DNA from: Haliotis asinina
Taxonomy: Eukaryota > Mollusca > Gastropoda > Lepetellida > Haliotidae
Direction: 5' to 3'
Assembly: GCF_037392515.1 (NCBI RefSeq)
Contig: NC_090280.1
Location: forward strand, 29,393,118 to 29,457,117
Length of the DNA: 64,000 nucleotides
The notes under the pieces were generated by a model. The model had not been told where the DNA came from and searched no databases. It saw only the letters and a program-made list of their open reading frames with translations. The stretch's first letter is position 1. The number at the start of each line of letters is the position of its first letter. This document shows positions 47,498 to 58,335 of this stretch, one piece after another. The position numbers and the translations under genes were made by a program.

Positions 47498-48564
47498 AGT
47501 TTCTCTTTTGATTCAGTATATCATCAAAGTGACTTTAAATGTTAACTCACTAAGGTAATATATGGCTTTGATTATGACTGGATACGAAACATTGCTAAGT
47601 AGACTCTTTGTAGATCCAAGACGGGCACAATTTCTCTACTTATTATCAGACATTTTATCGTAGTCTTAATAATACAAACAGAAAAAACCAAAACAATAAG
47701 ACCGATAATATAAAAATTACATACAATTCCACCATAAAACAAGGTCTAAAATAAAGTTTCAAAAAGCGGCACTCCAATCTCTTAAGGGTTTCAATAAATA
47801 GTTCTACACTACATTCTTGCCATTCCTTACACCGAGATAACGGTAAACATATACTTTGCCATAACCTACTTTATGTTTATCTTAACTAAGTACTAAATGC
47901 TTGACAAATTCCCATACGGTCTCATAGCAAATGTTTTTCACCAACGTTTAACAGAATTCACAAGTATCTAAGTCTTCACATCACAGACAATGAACCCTTT
48001 TTACTTTCCCAATCGGGAGGTGAATACTCATGTATTTTTTCTCTGACCATAAGGCTATATTTGCTAGAAATATGTAATGGGCAGGGCATATACTGACCTG
48101 ATCATCTAATGTTAATCACAATAGGGCGAGTATGCAGATCAAGGTACTGTCTTTGGTAAGTGTGTGTTTTCTCACGCACAGCAACCCTACCTTGTGGATA
48201 TATAAGATGTTTCGGTTACAGATACTGCATCCTCACTTATCCAGCATTTCACATCTCGTCCATGTGAGTAATAAATATTCAGGACTATTCCAGCTTCACG
48301 TCTTCATTACTGATGTTATATTAGGGTCCTGTCACACCTTGACGATGTAGGCACAGTAGGCCAATGCATGAAAACTTGGGGGCGTTCGGTGGCGTTATGA
48401 GCAATTAGTACAGCGGTTAAGTAGATAAAATGTGCATTTAGTGATAAACGCATGAACCTTTGCACATTTGTAGACTGATGTATGGTGAACATTTTAGGAT
48501 ATGGAGGCACTCAAATATTGTATTGCGTATGTGCAGTAGATAGTTGTTTATGATAATGGCTAAA
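47498..48564. other. Intergenic stretch without recognised features
   Basis: I find no gene, repeat family or RNA here. Confidence 0.4.
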
Positions 48565-48900
48565 TTTCAGTATAATCTCCAATGGCTGAGGGGATGGTGT
48601 GAATCCATCTGGGGTCCATGCAGGTAGCAAAGGTACTGTAAACCCCCATGGTCCCTAGTATGGTGATCTACCTTCTGTTGTTGGAGATCTATAGCCCGTA
48701 TTTTATATTGTATTGTCCAAATAGTGGTATTTGTTTTAACTCTCCACACTAGGTTTAATTGTAGCAGTGATATTCTAGTTGTTTTACTGTCCTTTGACGA
48801 CAGGTTTTTATGATGTATACACATTTCATTTCAGTATCAAAATGTTCTCGTCATGATATGGCTGAAATGACCTTGTTTATTAATGACTCCCTCACATCAC
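48565..48900 (+). mobile_element. LINE 3'-tail, 5'-truncated
   Basis: It matches the last ~335 bases of LINE A (ggtccatgcaggtagcaaagg, then agtatggtgatctaccttc), ending near tgactccctcaca. No coding part. Confidence 0.65.
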
Positions 48901-49610
48901 CGTTTACACTCATGTAATAAGGAGGCTTGTCTGTATGACTATTTTGTCCATTCGGGTACGCCATACATTCATTAAGAATTTAAAGAATTCTACCATTTCT
49001 CTCAATAATAGATTTCCAACAGAAGTTGTGGAAGGTAGACGACATATCCAACCAATCAAGAACATGTTAAATTTGGAACGTCCTTATGACCAAAGGCCTC
49101 ATGACCCAAGGCCATGTTATTCTTCAAACAGAGATAGCCGAGTGATTTCATGTAAGTCACCTGAACTTCACATGGGCGTACTACATGCTGTCTCTATTCT
49201 TTGTATATGTTGTTTCCCACGCAGAAAGTAATGATTTCTTTACCTAGGCTTAAACGCCATCTCTATGTCAAAGAGTATATGTCGCCAGGAACTAGCTCAC
49301 AAATCGAGTCGGTAATTTACTGGACAAAATAAGTTAGGGATATTGATATTTTTATGACTGACATTTTATCAGTCTGTCAGTGAATGGATGGATTGTCATT
49401 CATAATTTCAAAATTTACATGTATCCCTGACTATTTTGTCCAGTATGCAACATGCAGATTGTATTAAGAAATGAGAAATATTTTCCCTTTTTTCGTGCCA
49501 TTTAAACACGTTAGTTAGTATTTTCCGACAATTTGATGCAAGATCAAATACGCCACCATTCAAAAGAATACATTCCAGCCATTTGTCAGCATCTAGACCT
49601 GGGACCATGA
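48901..49610. other. Intergenic stretch without recognised features
   Basis: A 98-residue plus-strand frame (48935-49231) shows no domain motif, and I do not call it a gene. Confidence 0.4.
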
Positions 49611-49758
49611 TCATTCCTAGATGGCTATACGTGTGAGTGTTGTTTCACACTCGCGGTATCATTGCAAAGGACATCCAAAATGCGCTTCACACATTGTACC
49701 CACGTGGAAATCGAACGAGGTCTTCAGCGTGACCAGTGAACGTTTTATCCTCTTGGCT

Positions 49759-50546
49759 ACGCTCCCGCACAGAACTGTAGCCAGTGCTTGGAAGACGGTT
49801 GGTTGTCTCAGCATGCCCATAGCTGATAGGGATATCAATGTCTTTGCCATAATATGTGCGTTGGTTGCACGTGGGCATTCTGTCAAAGTTGTAGTTGGTT
49901 TTGAACGTGTAGAAGCATGTTGATGATCCATGCAGACCCACGGAGCCACGATCCTTGAAATAGTACTTGGGATGAGTTGCTGGATTACCATTGTCTAAAA
50001 GAACGCATGTTTCTTCACCCGTGGAAGGACTGATCCAGCTGAAGTCCAGTTGTACATTTTACCATTTTATATCATAGTTGAAGAAGAACTACCACGTCTT
50101 TAGTGACAGGGTTTGCAAGGGCCAGGGGTGCAACTACTCTTTCTTGTCCATTGTATTGACTTGAAACACGAAGAAACTTGTCCTAAACGAAGTTTGTCCA
50201 AAACGTGAAATATTTCGTCATGTTAAGAGTTAGTGGTAAATAAGGAATTCCTTAGGGTGGGAATATGACCACGGATGTTGAACAATTCCGTGAAGAAAAG
50301 CTAGAACTATGTCGATAAACTCCCTCGAGTTCAGGAAAGTAAACATGAAACCGTTGGGTTGATAAATGGTCTCAAAGTCAATCATTTCATCTTCAAAACT
50401 GAGGGAACGTCGTAGCACATTTCCTCTACCAAATTCACTGACAACTAACGGAACATTTTTGCCTTTCTTGAGATGAGAGTAGTTCTCCACTGTTTGGGAA
50501 CTAACCTTGATGATGCAACTTATTCATCCAGTCGGCCAGTTGAGTC
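49759..50546 (-). pseudogene. GH86-like hydrolase copy 3, exon 3, broken
   Basis: The acceptor tcag at 50550-50547 is followed by a form of LNWPDWMNK carrying a one-base deletion. After ~10 codons, about 130 codons are missing, including the V-I-N-E-P acid/base. The sequence resumes at VENYSHLKKGKNVPLVVSEFGRGN (nucleophile present) and runs to FETIYQPNGFMFTFLN. Further frame breaks follow near 50230 and 50080. The C-terminal ~75 codons after LPSTGYSSV are replaced by flank sequence. It is closest to copy 2. Confidence 0.8.
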
Positions 50547-50604
50547 CTGAAAAGAAGAGCAAGAGAGAAAAGCGAAAGTCAAACATTAATCTAACATTTT
50601 ATGG

Positions 50605-51653
50605 CTGCCTTTACAGGCTTCATGTGAACCATATGCAATGGAGAAGCCATAATCACGTTTGGAGCGAATACATTATCTGTACAAGTAGGGTGCTTTGATC
50701 CTCTCCCCATTTTGAATTAGAAACAACTTTCAACAAGTCGAGTGCCTTCAGTCATTTAGCCTTAAGAGATTTAATATGCGGCAAAAAGTCAAGTGGGAGT
50801 CAGAAAGAAGAACCAGAAACCAGTCTCTTTTACAAGTTTGATAGGTGTGTGATTTAAGAATAGTTCAGGGTCTTCATGTGGTTTATATTTACCGCTAAAA
50901 TATATTCAGTTAGCTTTAGACTTTAAAATCTAAGACCAATTTCTAAACACCATTTATTTATTTTCTGTAGGCAGAGCTGCATTTGCCGTTCAATAGTATG
51001 CGTATTTCACCGCAACAACAAATGTTACAACGACGAAAGGTAATCCATCAACTGAATCATTTAAAACCTTTAATAAACAGTTGATCTTGATGTTAAATAA
51101 AGTAACAGACAAAAAATACTGCCTTGTGGGACACCCTGATCCTGATTGTAATGATCACACACGGCACAACCCTCGCGGACTTCAAATGGTCTGTCATTTT
51201 AAAAGTTAGCTACATATTGCCATGTAAATCTTTTATTATTCGTATGTCATCATCGTGTCATATGCTTTATCAAGGTCAAAACAGACAGACAATCAGAGCA
51301 TTTTAACAAATGGTTCCAAACGCCTAAGATGATCGACAGTACTTCAATGTTCAAGGAAACCACATTGTATATCGCCTATAAGGTTATTTGTTTCCAAGTA
51401 CGAAACAAGTTGATTTCGTATCATGCCTTCCATGACTTTATAACTAGTCAGTGAAATCGGTCGATGGTTTGACGGATCCGTGTGATCACGCTCAGGTTCA
51501 GGTAGTGATACTTACTACTGTACCGTCACGCCATGAGAAAGGAAATTTCTCTGACGTCCAAATATTGTCAAAAATGTGTAAGAGCGTCTCTAAACATGAT
51601 ACGCGTAATCGCTTAAAGACTTGATAATGGATGTTATCATCCCCTGTAGGAAA
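50605..51653 (-). mobile_element. I/Nimb-type LINE RT fragment (copy D) in copy 3 intron 2
   Basis: On the minus strand it covers RT and post-RT sequence of the LINE A family, badly decayed. It has the same 5' junction as LINE C in copy 2 (next to aaatcgaactaat). Its 3' part is lost by a deletion that joins it to the intron start near 50605. Confidence 0.7.
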
Positions 51654-51759
51654 TCGAACTAATGACATAACTTCTTGTGCAACTGCTGTTCCTTATATGG
51701 TTTTGGTTCAGTCATCTCTATGTAGATATTTCTTCCACCAATTTAATGACTTTAGACAC

Positions 51760-51904
51760 CTCTTATGTTCCAGACCATGTTGTCGATGGCACTCCTGTAG
51801 CCATTTAGTTGTATCATGTATGATGCCCAAGTCTTTGAATGAAGTGCATGGTCCTGGAGATGGGTGGGGTCTGGGTACCCAGGGTGACTTGGACTTTCTG
51901 GCCA
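51760..51904 (-). pseudogene. GH86-like hydrolase copy 3, exon 2
   Basis: It has 145 bases, intact, with acceptor tttcag and donor AGAG|GTGTCT. It encodes WPESPSHPGYPDPTHL and then QDHALHSKTWASYM to MVWNIRG. It is open and well preserved, but it belongs to a gene whose exons 1 and 3 are broken. Confidence 0.75.
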
Positions 51905-52004
51905 CTGAAAATCAAATAATACATTACTGAAAGAGAATGTGAGTTCTTCCGTTAACAACGTCCATAAGTGACTCCCATATTGTGATGAAGCTAATTTCTG
52001 ATCT

Positions 52005-52310
52005 TGCTCGTTGTGATATTGCTGGAATATTGCTAACAGTTGCGTAAAGCCCCACTCACTCCATATTGGGAAATGAATATACATATTCCCAGGTGAGGTG
52101 AAATGGGGTTAAAGGTCACACGGGAGAATATCTCGCTCATATGACGACGTGCACGTGTGTGTGGCTGCTTTATACTGGCTCAGTCCTAATCTGTTTTTAT
52201 ACTGCTAGCTCACTGAGATGGCATACCACAATACCCCACTTAGTCACATTATACTCCGAGCCAACCACTGATGGTCAGCACCAGGCAGGGACCAACTAGT
52301 ATCATATTTT
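52005..52310. mobile_element. SINE pieces in copy 3 intron 1
   Basis: 52005-52065 matches the SINE 3' end at 44700-44765. 52080-52310 matches the body of the tRNA-derived SINE at 44800-45115 without its tRNA-like head. Both are shared with copy 2 at equivalent places. Confidence 0.55.
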
Positions 52311-52505
52311 ACTGTCCTTTGGGCGGTCTGTTCATGTCATGAAACAGTTATAATATTATATTTACCCAAACATATTTGGCAATGTCAGCTAAAATGATAT
52401 GCTTCAGGTTGTTGAGAATTGAAATGGTAAGCCCTGCAATGTTACATACAATGCATGGCTCTGACATTCTTCAGTGATCACACAACTGCTGCATGTCATA
52501 CATAC

Positions 52506-52668
52506 ATTAGGGAAAAGTATGTCTCTCTCGTCTCTGTCTAGCCAACGTCTCTGCTCCATCTTGCAAATTCATTGTGGATTGCCCACCCTGGGAGAGCCAC
52601 TCGTTGTAGATTATGACAGAGAACGCCGATCTCCACAGCAACAAAGTGCACAGAACCACTAAGAACGA
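52506..52668 (-). pseudogene. GH86-like hydrolase copy 3, exon 1, broken
   Basis: It aligns with copy 2 exon 1 but is ~71 bases shorter: one deletion removes the KLNGLTQENLIPKCKSIG region and there are small indels near GGHVHYE. The start codon ATG has become TCG at 52668-52666. The donor AAT|GTATGT is kept. With the exon 3 losses this shows a dead gene. Confidence 0.75.
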
Positions 52669-52699
52669 GTACAATTCCACATTCATTCTCTAACACGAG

Positions 52700-53060
52700 C
52701 TTTAAACTTTACGTTTAGGGCAGAAATGTACTTGTGAAAATGGCCTGTACAGAGTCTGGGGGAAAACATGTGACTAAGAGACGACAGAAGAACTGATAAC
52801 AAACGGTGTCTCAGACCCAACAAATATCCTCCCTCTGCTCTCGTCATAATCTATTTTCATCTTGTGGATATAACATGGGGTAAAGTTGACATGAACCATT
52901 GAAGCTCTATACTCATGGTGCATCAGAAAATGACTTGTGCAGAGTCTTGTTATAACGTGTGAGATAAGAGAAGACAGAATAATTGTTAACGAAAGGTGTA
53001 TCAGACCCAACAAATAACCCTTCTCTGCTCTCGTTGTCTTATTCATATGTAATCTATTTT
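52700..53060. repeat. 5' flank of copy 3, partly duplicated in tandem
   Basis: 52735-52862 (cttgtgaaaatggcctgtacagagtc ... cccaacaaatatcc) recurs diverged at 52920-53060. It also matches the 5' flank of copy 2 at 45615-45710. It is the likely ancestral promoter area of copies 2 and 3; I see no defined TATA box. Confidence 0.55.
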
Positions 53061-53529
53061 CTGCTTGAGTATATCACGTGTTTCAATAAAGTTGACAGGA
53101 ACCTCGGAAACTCTACACGGTAAGGGGACGGGGGGTAACAAAGTGATAAATCAGTTAAAATAGATCGTTCGCACGAAATCTAAATGAGCATGGAACTATT
53201 GACTTTCACGTGCACAATCCGGTTTTTGTGATCATAGAGTATGGCTTTCAGTTACTTATAATGTTGTCGTGCGGCAAAGGGTGCTCGTGTTTCAGAAGAA
53301 AGGAAATGTTGTGTAAAAACACGTTAGTGTATTATTAAACAATGTCCTCGTTCTGTGACGGCGTGTCACTATGAAAATAATCTGAAATCAGGTAGGCCTC
53401 ATGTGTTAACATCAACGTGTACACCCACGGGGTTTAGGGCAGACAAATCCTGAAAGCTAATAGGTGTGCAAATTTCGGCGGTTTTGAGCGTTATCTTCAT
53501 GTGAAGATCCGAGTTAGAATTTGTCTAGA

Positions 53530-53720
53530 GCTCATGTTTGTCGTAAGAGGTGTGTATCGAGGCTCGCTGACTTGACCGACACTTGCCATCGTATCCCAGT
53601 TGTGTACATCGATGCTTATGATGTTGAGCACTGGGTTGTCTGGCCCTGACTCAGTTATTTACAGACTGCCGCCATACAGATGGAACGCTGCTGAGTGTGG
53701 CATTAAACAACGACAACCAT
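53530..53720 (+). mobile_element. SINE, 5'-truncated
   Basis: It runs from gtttgtcgtaagaggtgtgt to gctgagtgtggcattaaac, the SINE family of 41215-41460, diverged. A second short piece, reversed, is at 53830-53880. Confidence 0.6.
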
Positions 53721-54312
53721 TATCTCCTTGTATGTTGGACCTCTTGATTGACTGTTGTTTGGGGCCGCACTGGGCAATGACTAAATACCTACCACCAAAG
53801 AACGAGTAAAACAGTAAGCATCAGATATACGAGTGAGTTTTGTTGTACACCGCACTCAGCGACATTCCAGATATAAATGTTTGTTTGTTTATCGCCACAA
53901 TCTGCAATAGTACAGCTATTAGGCCATCCCAATTAAAGTTACAGTTTGTCTATGTATGATATATGTACGGAAAAGCATTGAAAATGCCAGTATTGTGTAT
54001 CTTTTTATCCAGACTTAAGGTATATGAAAAGGTATCGGCGAATGATGTAGACATGATGCTCTAGACAAAGCATTGTGAAGAACGACTCGCCAAACACACA
54101 AAACTAAACTCACTCACTCACTGACAGATGAGATACGAAGAGTGACAGCGGAGTAACGGTAACGTTCCTTGGGCATGCTTCAGTTTATAGTACCCAGTAA
54201 AGTTTTTGGGCAGCGGTTTCAACCATCTTTAGACTATATATCAGATACCACCAGAGGTCAATGTCGTGCAACAACACCTCGCCAAGATCGCCATCTTTTA
54301 GATACAGAAACA

Positions 54313-54870
54313 GGTCTTGGTGCTCCGCCTACTTTTTATGTGTCCTACCAGACCCCCCTGCGGTATTTCTTTCTGCTCCAAAACCGAGTCTCTGCTTACA
54401 GACTGAGATAAAATGTCATATAAAGGAAAATTCTGTAAACTTTGCATTTGCAACAAATACCCACACCTCTGTATTGACGTAGACATGACAAACTAATTTC
54501 ACTGATGGCTACAGCAATTCTTTTAGTAAGAGTTCCGCCAATTACCCACGCTTGACATGTAGGCTATATTACGATTATTTCTAGGGGTTAGGGTTTAGAT
54601 TTAGCATTATGTTTAGGGAAGGGTAGGCTTTCTACAAAAAAATACACATCGATTCTTAGGCATAGAATGGTAAAACACGGGTTTACCGGCGGAAATCTTT
54701 CCATATCTTTAAGGATCTGTTCATAAAGAATATTTTTTTGCGATTATAAGCTCGACAAAGATAAACAGTTCATACAAACATAATGTGTCATCTGGTGCTC
54801 CGCCCGGTGTCTATGTGTCCTACCTGACCCCATTGCGGTATTTTTCCATGCTTCAAAACGGAGTCTGAGG
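54313..54870. repeat. Diverged ~80-bp direct repeat pair
   Basis: 54313-54395 (ggtgctccgcctac...tatgtgtcctaccagacccc...gagtctctg) and 54792-54870 are about 75% alike. The family is unknown. The sequence between them and around them (53880-55187) holds nothing I can name. Confidence 0.55.
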
Positions 54871-55189
54871 ATCTTAACCGGCGTATCTATCACGTGGCGT
54901 GTTGCATGTGTAGTCCGTGAAAATCATGCATAAGAGCAAATGTTATCGATTGACACAATGACGTGCGACAGTGACGGTTAGACATAGGGTATCTTGGAGA
55001 ACAACTGATAATGGCAGTGTTCCTAAACTTCTACAGTTTGGCGAACCTGTGGATATGGAGACAATTCAAGTTAGGGTGTTTAAAAGTATGAATGACTTGT
55101 TTCCTTTTATCGTAAGTGGCAAAACCACCGTCTACTTTTATCAATTTCTGCATACCTGACACTTTCAGGACACTGCCTGACTATATATA

Positions 55190-56484
55190 CGAGGGTTGGC
55201 TGAAAAGTTCTAAGCCTCAATGTGAAAAAAAGTTACAAAGTCCACGTTTGTAATTTATTTTTCTACATAGTCCCCTTCCAAGTTCACACACTTTTGCCAG
55301 CGATGCTGCAAGGCCCGAATCCCGGTCAGGAAGAAATCTTCTTCAGCTACCCTAAAAAAAATCAGTCACAGCGGAAATGACGTCATCATTACTTGCAAAA
55401 TGGCGACCGGCGAGTTCCTTTTTCATTTTGGGGAACAGGTGGAAGTCAGAAGGAGCCAAATCAGGTGAATAAGGAGGATGGTCAATGAGTTCAAAGCCAC
55501 AATCGCGGATTGTTGACATGGCCACCACCGATTTGTGAATAGGCGCATTGTCTTGGTGGAAGAGGACACCTTTAGCGATCATCCCTCGTCGTTTGGCTTT
55601 GATTGCTTCACGCAATTGGTTCAGTAGATCAGCATAGTATCTGCCGTTGATAGTTTGACCTTTTTCAAGATAATCAATGAGCAGAATACCCCTGGAATCT
55701 CAAAAGACTGATGCCATCACCTTTCCAGCTGAAGGAACAGACTTGGCTTTCTTCGGAGCTGGTGAATCAGGATGCTTCCACTGTTTTGACTGTAGTTTTG
55801 TTTCTGGTTGAAAGTGATGTATCCAGGTCTCATCCATGGTTACAAATCGTGCCACAAAATCATCGGGATCTGCTTCAAAACGACGCAAATTGTCAAGGGA
55901 CGTCTGGAACCTGACACGCTTCTGTTCTGCTGTCAAGAGCTTTGGCACCCATCTTGCAGAAACTTTAGTCATTCCTAATTCGTTGGTGATAATATGCTCA
56001 ACCCTCTCGTGAGAGATGCCCACTACACTAGCAATATGTCGAGTAGTCAATCGTCGATCATCCATCAACATATCGAGCACTCGCGTGATGTTTTCTGGAG
56101 TGGTTGCCGTTGAAGGCCTTCCTGAGCGTGGGTCATCATCAAGGTTTTGTCTGCCACGCTTAAATTCTTCAGCACACTTCTTTACTGTGGAAAATGAAGG
56201 AGCATCATCCCCTAGAGTGGAGACCATGTCAGCATGTATCTGTGTTGGGGACATCCCTTTCTTTTGCAAGTACTTGATGACTGCCCTGTATTCAGTTTTG
56301 TCCATTTCTGATGATTTCAGAGGGTAGATTTACCAAAAGAGCTGTATTTGAGATAAAACTATTAGTACGTTTGTAGTTCTTGTGTCTATGATTCACTAAA
56401 TGATTGTCCTCATTGGTGGCAAACACCTGTCTCTACCTGGTGGGGAAAAAACACTCAGGCTGAGAACTTTTCAGCCAACCCTCG
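55190..56484 (-). mobile_element. mariner DNA transposon, 1295 bp, nearly complete
   Basis: The terminal inverted repeats are 28 bases with one mismatch (cgagggttggctgaaaagtt...). A TA dinucleotide is duplicated on each side (55188-55189 and 56485-56486). Length and layout are those of mariner. The single transposase gene runs on the minus strand and has two defects. Both TIRs look usable. Confidence 0.9.
55255..56305 (-). pseudogene. mariner transposase (DD34D), two defects
   Basis: From MDKTEYRAVIKYLQKKGMSP at 56305, the N-terminal helix-turn-helix region is followed by FVTMDETWIHHF (first Asp), VLFHQDNAPIHKS (second Asp) and HPPYSPDLAPSDFHLF (third Asp), the mariner DD34D set, all present. 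A Trp codon after KVMASVF is TGA (about 55698), and an extra T in a T run near 55350 shifts the frame after VTDFF. The rest (RVAEEDFFLTGIRALQHRWQ) follows in the shifted frame to a TAA at 55255. The family length of ~345 residues is met. Confidence 0.9.
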
Positions 56485-56486
56485 TA

Positions 56487-57420
56487 CAAGCATGTTATGC
56501 TTGACTGTGGCTCTCTCATCACAAGGGATATAAAACGGAGGATCTTCACTTTGTAACAGGTATTAACGCATATGACCAATGCGACGTCGTTGTATAATGA
56601 CCTAAAATCTGGAGTGCTAACCACCTAGTAGGTGTAACCAATACAAGGTTTTATTTCATGTAATTTATTAATACCTGCTTCAGCGTCCCACCTCTTCTGC
56701 ATCAGATATGGATGTGGGTTCTAATGTTAGATATGCAATCAGTGTGGGATAAGAAGTGGCTCCACAGATTTGCTGAGTGCTGCCTTAGCATAAATGCCAA
56801 CATGACTGGGGAACCAACAAAAGACGATGTTGCATTGGCCAGTCGCAAGTTCATTACACAACTCAACAATTATTTCGCGTAAAAGTGGATGTTTACAATA
56901 AGGATTTTTAACAGCCTGAAGACATGAAAGAGAATTGGAAAAGATATGTTTGTTTATGTTTAGTGTGTCTTTGAATATATATAACACCTGAGGCGTTTGC
57001 ATCTGTTGTAAAACCAGATCTGCTATCTGGTATTCTAGAGCATACTGTGCTGAATCCAGTGACAGTGGCACATGCCCCCAGACCACCATCCTTTGACCCA
57101 TCAGTAAATAAGAATTTTGTATGTATTATCTTTTAGTTTTAATTGATTTTATTCTTGTTAATGCTGCAGTTTCTCAGTATCTAAGGTCTTATGTCAACTT
57201 CAGGCCTCACCAGCTGCCGAGGAGGGGATAAAAAACGACAGGAAAGAGATATACTCAATGCAGGCAGCAGAGAGGAATGGATTAGTTAGTATAGAGGTTT
57301 GTTATATACTGCAAGGATAATGGTTAAAGGATGACTCATCAGCTTCAACAGACGGGAGAGGTTCCAAAGGAGCCAAACCAAAGGAACCTATACAAAGTCG
57401 CAGAGCTTGATGATGACGAG
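56487..57420 (-). mobile_element. I/Nimb-type LINE fragment (copy E)
   Basis: On the minus strand it has post-RT sequence (57420), RNase H (KNPYCKHPLLREIIVELCNE, NIVFCWFPSHVGIYA, 57000-56760) and the C-terminal region ending with CDERATVKHNML at 56490. The mariner stands at its 3' edge. Beyond the mariner the LINE does not resume, so it was cut before or during that insertion. Confidence 0.65.
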
Positions 57421-57934
57421 TGTGTATTTTCTGTATATTTTTGTTATTAATTCAGTAATAATTATTATTGGGTCACAACATTTAGTGTTTTGAATATTAA
57501 ATATGATGGGTCACATTTCGTTTTAATAGCTGGTCAACACTTTTATCATTCTGGTTTTCCGGAATTTTCTGCTCCTAGTTTTCGATGTGATTACTTCCGA
57601 GAGACCTATTCTAGGGCATTCTACAGTGTTGACGATGTTCGTTTGTGCCCGAACTTTCGGGAAATGACTTAGTAAATATATATAAAGGCTGGTTGCCGTG
57701 CAGAGGGTGACACTCACACTCATTCACATCACTGCCAACGCTTGAAAGCCCGTCAACGCCTGACCTACATTATCTGCTGTCGCACCGATCACTGTGTTGA
57801 CATTCTGCCATAGTTGATTCTCTCTCACACCAAGACTTTAGTGAGTTTGCCATACTGTCTTTTGTGACCCATTGAATTAGGTTTTGTCTCTCTTGAATTG
57901 TACCTGAAATCAGCATTGTTATATTGACGTGTGA
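57421..57934. other. Unassigned stretch with a TATA-like site
   Basis: It holds aatatatataaaggctgg at about 57674-57691, followed by tandem CACTCACACTCATTCAC-like sequence. I cannot link it to a gene; the next downstream sequence is a truncated LINE. It could be a promoter of an element or gene not otherwise preserved. Confidence 0.3.
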
Positions 57935-58335
57935 ATTTGTATACCTTGCTCTCGTCCAATCAAGAGCATACTCTGCCGTTGTTACCTCCTCTAAACAAAC
58001 AGTCGCGTGTCAGACAGCAATTTGCTGGGTCATAGACCAACAGACATTATATTCCACTAACAAGGAATCCACATCACCTACGTCTGCATCACAGACTGAT
58101 GTACCATTAACCTGTCAGTTACCTGAAGTCGAAGCAGAACCAGAATCGCAGTCCGAGTGACAGTCTCAACGTTCATCTCGAAAGGATAAGAAACATTCGC
58201 GAAAGAAAGAATCAAAGGCCCTCAAACATCTGAAAGTGCCTTCGTCAAATCCTGTACCGGTTCATAATTCATATGAATCTTTGGATATGGATGTGTACCA
58301 ACCTCATGCTAGATCACCAATTGAACCTCCATGAG
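57935..58335 (+). pseudogene. LINE F ORF1, C-terminal part
   Basis: YSAVVTSSKQTVACQTAICWV matches the C-terminal region of LINE A ORF1 (SYATVAKPPSES...CQTTLTWV). Then a Ser/Lys-rich stretch ends RSPIEPP and TGA. The TGA at 58333-58335 overlaps an ATG at 58332-58334 that opens ORF2. Confidence 0.65.

Noticed and set aside
48935-49231. 98-residue plus-strand open frame
   Set aside because: No recognisable motif, no splice or promoter context, and frames of this length occur by chance in this sequence.
57421-57934. Solo LTR of a retroelement
   Set aside because: A TATA-like site and downstream A/C-rich sequence are suggestive, but I see no terminal TG/CA pair with a flanking duplication and no second copy in the window.
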